Of a DNA stretch of 24,973 bases, positions 14,843 to 20,836 are shown piece after piece. Origin of the DNA: a virus; the IMG/VR virus record IMGVR_UViG_3300021519_000070, positions 1 to 24,973 of that record, one strand, 5' to 3'. Positions within the stretch are counted from its first letter, which is position 1; each line of letters begins with the position of its first letter. The position numbers and the translations under genes are program-made. The notes beneath the pieces were generated by a model, which saw only the letters and a list, made by a program, of their open reading frames with translations, was not told the origin of the DNA and made no database searches.

Positions 14843-15708
14843 TGGCTGCTAACCCTATCGTCGTCCCTATCACGCCGCCACGGGTAGCCTTCCTGACGCC
14901 TGATGGTTTCATATCCCGCGAATGGTATAGGTTTCTCCTGAGCCTAGCCACGCAAGCCGCTGTGGGAACCGAAGACGTAAATTTCTTGTTGTTTGCCCCG
15001 GACACCGCGACGACGCTTGAAACCGGGCTGGACGACGTTCGGCAAACGCTAAACACGTTGCCGCCCACCGCGCAAGATCCGTTGCTGTTGGACACCCGGC
15101 AGGCGTTGGATCAGTTGCCGCCGGCGGCTACGGTGGACCAGTTTGCGGTTCTTCAATCAGCCATCGACGCGCTTGCCGGCGCACCCGCCGCCAATGCGTA
15201 TAGCGTTGTTTACGGCGGCGCTCTCGGCACACCGTCCAGCGGCACCATCACCAACTTGACCGGCACCGCCAGCATCAACATTAATGGAACGGTTGGCGCT
15301 ACTACGCCAACAACGGGTGCGTTTACAGCAATAACGGCGACCAGCATTAAATTTGGTTCTGGGACTGTTTTAAGCACGTATGAAGAGGGCACATGGGCTC
15401 CCGCATTTGCAGCGTGGACTACTGCGCCAACATTTTCAGCCGGACGATACATCAAGATTGGTTCGCAGGTAACCGTAATACTGTTAGGCCAAAGCGGCGT
15501 AAATGCGGGCAATCAAGCTATTACAGGCTTGCCTTTTGCAAACTCAAGCGCAGTTACCCCAACGGGTGCGTTAAAAGTTTTTGGCTCGTCTACACTGTCT
15601 AGTTTGTGCAACATTGACAACAGCGCAACATCAATAAATTCTTTTTCCCCTGTTACGTTAACCGGAAATTATTGGTCTTTAAGCCTAACCTATTTTGTGA
15701 CGTTTTAA
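14842..15708 (+). CDS. Putative tail fibre/adaptor protein
   Basis: 288 aa in the slot where P22 encodes its tail needle (gp26), directly after the gp10-like gene. The N-terminal 40 residues (VVPITPPRVAFLTPDGFISR, then EWYRFLLSLATQ) form a motif I recognise at the start of many phage tail proteins, probably the particle-binding part. Residues 63-94 contain two related segments, DDVRQTLNTLPP and LDTRQALDQLPP, 20 residues apart, likely helical. After about 125 the chain becomes fibre-like: GTVGATTPTTGAFTAITA then FGSGTVLSTYEEGTWAPAF, common in phage fibre ends. The 3' third of the gene is visibly AT-richer than the first part, so this gene looks like a mosaic with an exchanged tip. No needle-like long coiled coil is seen. 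Confidence 0.75.
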   Translation: MAANPIVVPITPPRVAFLTPDGFISREWYRFLLSLATQAAVGTEDVNFLLFAPDTATTLETGLDDVRQTLNTLPPTAQDPLLLDTRQALDQLPPAATVDQFAVLQSAIDALAGAPAANAYSVVYGGALGTPSSGTITNLTGTASININGTVGATTPTTGAFTAITATSIKFGSGTVLSTYEEGTWAPAFAAWTTAPTFSAGRYIKIGSQVTVILLGQSGVNAGNQAITGLPFANSSAVTPTGALKVFGSSTLSSLCNIDNSATSINSFSPVTLTGNYWSLSLTYFVTF

Positions 15709-15717
15709 GGATACACC

Positions 15718-17220
15718 ATGGCACTGACAAAAGTTTCTTACTCCATGATTAACGGCGCGCCAGCCGTTAACCTTGTAGATTTTGGCGGCGCTGCTGGCGC
15801 AAGTGATAACACTGCGGCGATGAATGCGGCTGCGGATGCAATCAACGCAATCGGCGGCGGCGTCATTCTCATCCCCTACGCTGGCGAATGGCGTATGAAC
15901 TGGATCTGCCTGTACAACAACATCACAGTGCAGGGCGTTGGTGGCTCGGGTGAATTTAACGTCAACTGCATCCGGCCTTTTGTCATTACAAGCGCAGCAA
16001 TTACGTTTGGTGACGGCAACACGATTGTTCGTTATTGCGGTTTAAATGATCTTCACATTAGCGGCATTCCAATAGCGGGTAGTTCAGCAGGAGGAGTTAC
16101 GCAAGTTGCACTTAATGCCGATTGGGGTTTGCGTTTGCGTGGTGGTACGGTTAACTTTACTGCTAATCGCGTAGTGGTCTACAACGGTCGTAGATCGGTC
16201 AGTCTTGAGCCGAGCACAACTCAGCCTGTAACTGGGGTGCGATTTAACAACGGTACAATTAGAAACGATATAACAGACTCAACCGGCGCACGTTCTATTT
16301 ATGTTGAATATGTCAATGCTAATGGGTACGCAACAGACAACAAGTTTGCCGAAACCAAAGTCAACGGACCGACACTTGGATATGCAGCAGTTGCTGTAGG
16401 ATGCCTGCTTGAGGTAACAGACTCCTATTGGGATGTTAAGCCCGGACACGGAATTCTTTTATCTAATTCGTCTAGTCTTGTTTGCCACAACTTGCAACTT
16501 GATCCTGGAACAACTAATGCAATAGTTATTGCGTGGGACGACACTCAAACCAATCCGGCGCGTTTTATTCGAGGAATTTTGCGACATGGTGGGCAGCGTT
16601 GGGAAAATTCAACTGGCAGCGGCGCATTGCCGGATGAAGCTGACTCTTACGCTTATAAACCGTTGTTTAAAGATACTTGGTTAAGTAACGCTACTTATGT
16701 TACAAATGACTCAGACGCATTTAATACATCTGTATATTTATCAAGAGCTGTTGTTAGCAGTGGAACGGTTGTAGCGGTTAACGGCGCTGGTTTTGTGCCA
16801 AATCCAGATAATACTTACCCGCTTGGCGGTGCTGCAAACAGATGGACCGTTGTTTACGCCACAACAGGCACAATTAACACCTCTGACGCTAACCAAAAGC
16901 AAAATGTATCCGCATTAGATGAAGCTGAACAAGCAGCAGCAAAAGCCATTAAAGGTTTGATGAAGAAGTTTAAATTTAAGTCTGCTGTTGTTGAAAAAGG
17001 TAACGACGCTCGGTATCATTTTGGTGTCATAGCTCAAGAAGTTAAAGCAGCGTTTGAAGCGAACGGTTTGGACGCCGCGCATTACGGCGTGTTTTGCTCA
17101 GACACTTGGCACACATTAAACGGTGAAGTAGTTGCAGATAAGACCGTTGGCGCAACTGCGGTTACGCAATTGGGTATCCGCTATGATGAACTGCTTTGCT
17201 TTGTGATTGGGGCGATGTAA
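15718..17220 (+). CDS. Beta-helix tailspike with C-terminal S74 self-cleaving chaperone
   Basis: 500 aa, preceded by AAGGATACACC. The N-terminus (MALTKVSYSMINGAPAVNLV) is a common phage tailspike start, followed by a pectate-lyase-type right-handed beta-helix entry (DFGGAAGASDNTAAMNAA, then GGGVILIPYAGEW) and Asn/Val/Ser-rich rungs to about residue 370. The C-terminal 112 residues are an intramolecular chaperone of peptidase family S74: Ser389 in NTSDANQKQN with Lys394 five residues on, the same spacing as the Ser911/Lys916 pair of endosialidase NF, then RYHFGVIAQEV (about 432-442). After trimer folding this domain should cut itself off before Ser389. No glycosidase residues can be assigned. 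The gene is AT-rich compared with the head genes, suggesting acquisition for host range. Confidence 0.9.
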   Translation: MALTKVSYSMINGAPAVNLVDFGGAAGASDNTAAMNAAADAINAIGGGVILIPYAGEWRMNWICLYNNITVQGVGGSGEFNVNCIRPFVITSAAITFGDGNTIVRYCGLNDLHISGIPIAGSSAGGVTQVALNADWGLRLRGGTVNFTANRVVVYNGRRSVSLEPSTTQPVTGVRFNNGTIRNDITDSTGARSIYVEYVNANGYATDNKFAETKVNGPTLGYAAVAVGCLLEVTDSYWDVKPGHGILLSNSSSLVCHNLQLDPGTTNAIVIAWDDTQTNPARFIRGILRHGGQRWENSTGSGALPDEADSYAYKPLFKDTWLSNATYVTNDSDAFNTSVYLSRAVVSSGTVVAVNGAGFVPNPDNTYPLGGAANRWTVVYATTGTINTSDANQKQNVSALDEAEQAAAKAIKGLMKKFKFKSAVVEKGNDARYHFGVIAQEVKAAFEANGLDAAHYGVFCSDTWHTLNGEVVADKTVGATAVTQLGIRYDELLCFVIGAM

Positions 17221-17306
17221 TGTACGAAAAAACAACCGCTGTTGACCACATTGAAATACTAGCTGACCGCGCTGTCGCTGTGGCACAAACTAAGGAACAA
17301 ATATGA
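17220..17306 (+). CDS. 28-aa ORF after tailspike, possibly a truncated gene
   Basis: The ATG overlaps the tailspike stop (TAATG) and its TGA overlaps the next ATG (ATGA), so it fills the gap completely. The product starts MYEKTTAVDHIEILAD and ends AVAVAQTKEQI. The first part resembles, from memory, the start of small (roughly 55-60 aa) proteins that commonly follow phage tailspikes, while the end does not. It therefore may be a shortened version created at a recombination joint, or an intact small coupling peptide. AAGGA near its end (17291-17297) probably serves the next gene. Confidence 0.5.
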   Translation: MYEKTTAVDHIEILADRAVAVAQTKEQI

Positions 17307-17803
17307 CCGTTAATCTCTCAGCGTTTGGCGGCGTCGGCTGGCAATTCTTCGACAACAACGGCGTGCCGCTGACCGGTGGTTTGATCTACACCTACGCTGC
17401 GGGCACCACGACACCGCAGGCGACTTACACAACCAGTACGGGAACGATTGCACACGCCAATCCTATCGTGCTGAATTCCGCAGGGCGCGTGCCTGGTGGT
17501 GAGATGTGGCTTGTGGCGGGGCTAAATTACAAGTTTGTCTTGCAGACTTCAACGGCAACCACAATTGCCACTTACGACAATATCTATGGTTCTGGTTCGC
17601 GGGTTGCGTTTTTAGACAACTTTACCGGAACTGGATCACAAACCAGTTTTACGCTAGCCGCTGCACCGTCAGATGAGAACAACACACAGGTCTACGTCAA
17701 CGGTGTTTACCAGCAGAAAAACACTTTTTCGTTGAGTAGCGCAACGTTGATATTTTCAACCGCGCCGCCGTACACTTCAACCATTGAAGTCACTTATTTC
17801 TGA
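17303..17803 (+). CDS. Tail protein with P22-tailspike-like head-binding domain
   Basis: 166 aa. Residues about 10-95 (FDNNGVPLTGGLIYTYAAGT, then a short Thr-rich link, ANPIVLNSAGRVPGGEMWLV and a YKFVLQTS strand ending ATYDNIYG) follow the order of the P22 gp9 head-binding domain: GKIYIG, the Ile-Asn-Ala-Ala-Gly-Lys turn, then a strand ending AIYDANG. The remaining part (about 105-166) is a small beta domain with TQVYVNGVYQQKNTFS. Unlike P22 gp9 there is no beta-helix, so this looks like a stand-alone tail-attachment piece that could anchor the separate spike or serve as a short appendage. It starts in an ATGA overlap with the 28-aa ORF. The attachment role is inference from the domain resemblance. 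Confidence 0.75.
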   Translation: MTVNLSAFGGVGWQFFDNNGVPLTGGLIYTYAAGTTTPQATYTTSTGTIAHANPIVLNSAGRVPGGEMWLVAGLNYKFVLQTSTATTIATYDNIYGSGSRVAFLDNFTGTGSQTSFTLAAAPSDENNTQVYVNGVYQQKNTFSLSSATLIFSTAPPYTSTIEVTYF

Positions 17804-17814
17804 TTGGACCCCGC

Positions 17815-18150
17815 ATGACTGTCACCGTCAAAGTCCTGATCCCGGCCAAGGTCGCCGAGGCCGCGCAGACCACGCAGTACACCGCGACCGGCGTCACCAC
17901 GCTGATCGACAAACTGACCGCCACGAATTACAGCGCCGTAGCGGCCACGTTGAGCGTCAACCTGGTGACGCTGGCCGACACCGCCGGCAACCAGAACTTG
18001 ATCGTCAAGACCAAGACCTTGCAGGCCGGCGAAACGTACACCTTCCCTGAGATCGTCGGCGCGGCGCTGGCACCCAGCGGCTTCATCAGCACCATCGCCG
18101 GCACGGCCACCTCGATCAACATCCGCGCCAGCGGGCGGGAGATCAGCTAA
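17815..18150 (+). CDS. Small beta-rich phage structural-type protein
   Basis: 111 aa, Thr/Ala/Val-rich, with regular alternating strands: VTVKVLIPAKVAEAAQTTQY, YSAVAATLSVNLVTLAD and KTKTLQAGETYTFPEIVGAAL. This compact beta-sandwich pattern occurs in many uncharacterised phage proteins near tail genes. It is distinctly GC-rich (GAC, GCC, ACC codons), contrasting with the AT-rich tailspike upstream. Its stop overlaps the ATG of the cupin-like gene (TAATG). There is no signal peptide or catalytic motif. Probably a minor tail or head component. Confidence 0.7.
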   Translation: MTVTVKVLIPAKVAEAAQTTQYTATGVTTLIDKLTATNYSAVAATLSVNLVTLADTAGNQNLIVKTKTLQAGETYTFPEIVGAALAPSGFISTIAGTATSINIRASGREIS

Positions 18151-18614
18151 TGGGCGAAATCGTCCAGCTACAAGCGACGGCGCTCGACATGGCCGGTAGC
18201 ATCGACACGCTTAAAGCTGAAATGCTCAAGCTGGAACAGTTTGAACCTGAAACGAAAAACATTTTCCACGGCGGAATGTACTGCCGCCAGGTGCTGCGCC
18301 CGGCGGGCTGCTTGATTGTCGGTAAGGTCCATAAGAAAGAACATTTCTATTTCGTCGTATCCGGCACCATCCTAGTGACCACGGACGAAGGCCCGCAAAC
18401 CATTACCGGCCCGTACCTGTTATGCAGCACGCCGGGAACGCAACGGGCCGTCTACGCGCAGACGGATGCGTTGTGCATGACGTTCCACCGAACTGATGCT
18501 ATAACGGTTGAAGATGCTGAGTTGGACTTGGTAGAAGAAGATTTGTCCAGCCCTTTTGGGCCGGGCAATAAAATTAAATCTGCGCCGATAGAGGTGTCGC
18601 CATGTCTTTCATAG
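18150..18614 (+). CDS. Cupin-fold phage protein
   Basis: 154 aa. After a helical N-terminus (about 1-30) the chain has a cupin-like core. Motif 1 resembles GKVHKKEHFYFVVSG (58-72) with His61, Glu64 and His65; motif 2 is STPGTQRAVYA (93-103) with the Pro-Gly turn but Arg99 where a metal-binding His is usual. A degenerate metal site is thus likely. Cupins bind metals or small ligands or act as structural barrels, and several unrelated phages carry such a gene in tail clusters, where its job is unknown. A low-complexity acidic tail follows (about 120-135). Its 3' end overlaps the next gene by 13 bases. Confidence 0.65.
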   Translation: MGEIVQLQATALDMAGSIDTLKAEMLKLEQFEPETKNIFHGGMYCRQVLRPAGCLIVGKVHKKEHFYFVVSGTILVTTDEGPQTITGPYLLCSTPGTQRAVYAQTDALCMTFHRTDAITVEDAELDLVEEDLSSPFGPGNKIKSAPIEVSPCLS

Positions 18615-19354
18615 CCGCCGCATTAATCACTTCCGCCATCGGCGCGGGCGTAGGAATTTACGGCGCTAACAAGGCCGCGTCCGCGCAGAAGAACGCCGCC
18701 AACCAGCAAGCACAGACGGCCACAGACACACTGGCCGCGCAGAGGGAGATCCAAGCGCCGTTCACGACCGCGGGGACCGCAGGCGTGAACGAACTTGCCC
18801 GGCAGTTGGGCGTGGCTGGCGACAGCGCCTCGGCTGGCTACGGTTCGCTGATGAAACCGTTCGACGCGTCAACCTTCCAAACCGACCCCGGCTATGCGTT
18901 CCGGCTGGCCGAAGGTAACAAGGCGCTCGAACACTCGGCGGCGGCGCGGGGCGGCTTGCTGTCCGGCCAAGCTATGAAGGGCGCGATGGACTACGGGCAA
19001 AATATGGCGTCGAACGAGTACCAGAACGCTTTTAACCGCTACACGTCCGAACGCGACAACCGCTATAACCAACTGCTCGGCCTGACCAACGTCGGCACCG
19101 GCGCGGCGGGTTCGATGACTAGCGCGGCGGGTACGGCGGGGGCCAACACCGCTAACGCGCAAGGCAACGCCGGCGCAGCTACGGCGTCCGGTTACGTTGG
19201 CGGGGTGAACGCCATAAACGGTGGGTTGAACAACGTGTCGAGCTACTTCCAGAACAAGCCGTTGAACGACATGCTGACGAATATGTACGCGCGGCCCATT
19301 ACCAACTATAACCCGCAAAACCTTGCGGGTAGTTCCTCGCAATACGGGTACTGA
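18602..19354 (+). CDS. DNA ejection protein, P22 gp7-like
   Basis: 250 aa. The N-terminus is a glycine-zipper-type hydrophobic stretch (FIAAALITSAIGAGVGIYGA, about 3-22) followed by an Ala/Gln-rich helix (NKAASAQKNAANQQAQTATD). The middle has the family-like stretches REIQAPFTTAGTAGVNELAR and PGYAFRLAEGNKALEHSAAA, and YQNAFNRYTSERDNRYNQLL (about 142-161). The C-terminal third is Gly/Ala/Asn-rich. This matches gp7-type ejection (pilot) proteins, which leave the virion with the DNA and help form a channel across the periplasm. In P22, gp7 is about 229 aa and precedes gp20 and gp16; here it likewise opens an ejection module. The start overlaps the cupin-like gene. Confidence 0.8.
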   Translation: MSFIAAALITSAIGAGVGIYGANKAASAQKNAANQQAQTATDTLAAQREIQAPFTTAGTAGVNELARQLGVAGDSASAGYGSLMKPFDASTFQTDPGYAFRLAEGNKALEHSAAARGGLLSGQAMKGAMDYGQNMASNEYQNAFNRYTSERDNRYNQLLGLTNVGTGAAGSMTSAAGTAGANTANAQGNAGAATASGYVGGVNAINGGLNNVSSYFQNKPLNDMLTNMYARPITNYNPQNLAGSSSQYGY

Positions 19355-19358
19355 AGCT

Positions 19359-20081
19359 ATGGCCGACAATAGCATCGCTCTTGGTATTCAACCTATGGCA
19401 ACGCCGGATTACGCCGGCGCGACCATGAACCGCCTAAACATGATGCAACACTTGCAAGCGCGGGATGAAGAACGGCAACAACGAGCTAACGCTATGGCGC
19501 AACAAACGCGCCAGAACGCGCGGCAGGATTTGCTGGATACGAACGCCGCTACTGACCGCGCAACGACGCTAAGCGACCAAGACCTTGCAAGGAAGGCAAC
19601 GGCAAAAGCGTTGCAAGATGAACTTTTGGGCCGTGACGTTAATGCTATGCGGTTTATGGCCGATCCGACGCAACGCGCGGAATATTATAAAACTCACGTA
19701 GCGCCCATTCTTTTAACCCGAGGCATTACGCAAGAACAACTCGATCAAATTACGCCTGAAAGCGTGGCCGCAGGGCAACACCTGGCCAAAAACGATCTTG
19801 ACCAACTCAGCGCGCAACTTGGCGAAAAGCGCCCCTTGCCGACGTTGCACGAAGCCGGCGGTCGGCTGTACGCGCAAGACCCAGTCACGGGTGCAGTTAC
19901 GGCGGTGCCGGGCACCACACCAACCGCGCCGGCGGGGTACGTGTACGGCGCGGGCGGTAAATTAGCTTTCATACCCGGTGGCCCTGGCGACCCAAACCAA
20001 GCTGGCAACTTAGCTTCTGCTAGGCGAGCGCCGCCTACCGCTGCTGGCGGCGGTAAAAATTCTCCGTGGAGTAAATACTAA
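19359..20081 (+). CDS. Putative internal virion/ejection protein
   Basis: 240 aa from the ATG at 19359; an in-frame TTG 36 bases upstream is inside the previous gene and not preferred. Residues 25-130 are a charged, Gln/Arg-rich helical region (QARDEERQQRANAMAQQTRQ and following), and the C-terminal 70 residues are Pro/Gly-rich with PAGYVYGAGGKLAFIPGGPG. That last motif recurs, to my memory, in ejection-type and other internal phage proteins. Position between a gp7-like gene and a very large helical gene corresponds to P22 gp20. AT-richer codon use (GCG/CAA/AAC mix) links it to the following two genes. TAATG overlap with the next gene. Confidence 0.65.
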   Translation: MADNSIALGIQPMATPDYAGATMNRLNMMQHLQARDEERQQRANAMAQQTRQNARQDLLDTNAATDRATTLSDQDLARKATAKALQDELLGRDVNAMRFMADPTQRAEYYKTHVAPILLTRGITQEQLDQITPESVAAGQHLAKNDLDQLSAQLGEKRPLPTLHEAGGRLYAQDPVTGAVTAVPGTTPTAPAGYVYGAGGKLAFIPGGPGDPNQAGNLASARRAPPTAAGGGKNSPWSKY

Positions 20082-20833
20082 TGGCTCTGCCCCCACCCCC
20101 GGTTGGAACTGTTGAAGAAGGGCATATTTACAAAGGTGGTCCCCCCGGCGATAAAAATTCGTGGGAGCCCGTTGGTAGGGGTTTGTCTTCGGTCAACGCC
20201 GCGCCTACGCCACAAGCGCAAACCGATGCGTATAAGACCGACCTAGAACGCATACAAAAAGACCGCGAAGAACTTACTAAGTACAATAGCCAACCCGCCG
20301 CGCTTAACCAATTTCTAGCACTCAATAAAAACACCGGCACGGGCGGTTTCGGCATGGCCCCAGAGCCCGGCGGGCTTAACATGTTAAACCCAATAAACTT
20401 TCCAGGTATGATAAGGCGCAATCTTCCGGGTGGCGTAAAATATAGTCCTGAACTTCAAACTATGGAAAGCATTACCGTGCCAATGCAAGGCGCAATGCGG
20501 CCTCAAGGATCTGGCGCTACGTCGGATTTTGAACAAAAACTTTTTTCAAAAGGCGTACCCGGAATAGATAAACTTGGCCCGGCCAACCAATCAATTATAG
20601 CTAACCGCATAGCCGTTATTAACGAACAACAAGATCGGTTAAATTTTAAGGAAAAATATCTGGCAACCCACGGGACGTTAAACGGGGCCGAACAAGAATT
20701 TCAAAAATACGTAACCGCAAACCCGTACACTAGGATGGCTAAAGGCGCAAAAGGACAAGACATTGTTGCCTTAGTGCCAGACCATAAGGCATACGGTGCC
20801 GCCGCGCCGACTGTAAGTAACTGGAACCATTAG
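20081..20833 (+). CDS. Conserved ejection-module protein
   Basis: 250 aa. It starts MALPPPPVGTVEEGHIYKGG then PPGDKNSWEPV, a short N-terminal segment seen in many phage internal virion proteins. A helical part follows (about 45-80), then a conserved-looking core YSPELQTMESITVPMQGAMR and PQGSGATSDFEQKLFSKGVP (about 120-160). The end includes KFxEKYL-like helical sequence and VALVPDHKAYGAAA. I recall the MQGxxRPxGSGxxSDxE pattern from phage ejection or injection proteins but not a catalytic function. There is no lytic transglycosylase Glu motif. It sits between two other ejection-type genes with one-base and three-base gaps. Confidence 0.65.
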   Translation: MALPPPPVGTVEEGHIYKGGPPGDKNSWEPVGRGLSSVNAAPTPQAQTDAYKTDLERIQKDREELTKYNSQPAALNQFLALNKNTGTGGFGMAPEPGGLNMLNPINFPGMIRRNLPGGVKYSPELQTMESITVPMQGAMRPQGSGATSDFEQKLFSKGVPGIDKLGPANQSIIANRIAVINEQQDRLNFKEKYLATHGTLNGAEQEFQKYVTANPYTRMAKGAKGQDIVALVPDHKAYGAAAPTVSNWNH

Positions 20834-20836
20834 GTA

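Noticed and set aside
14842-18150. Diversity-generating retroelement acting on the receptor-binding genes
   Set aside because: No reverse transcriptase gene and no repeated template/variable pair with adenine-biased differences is visible in the window.
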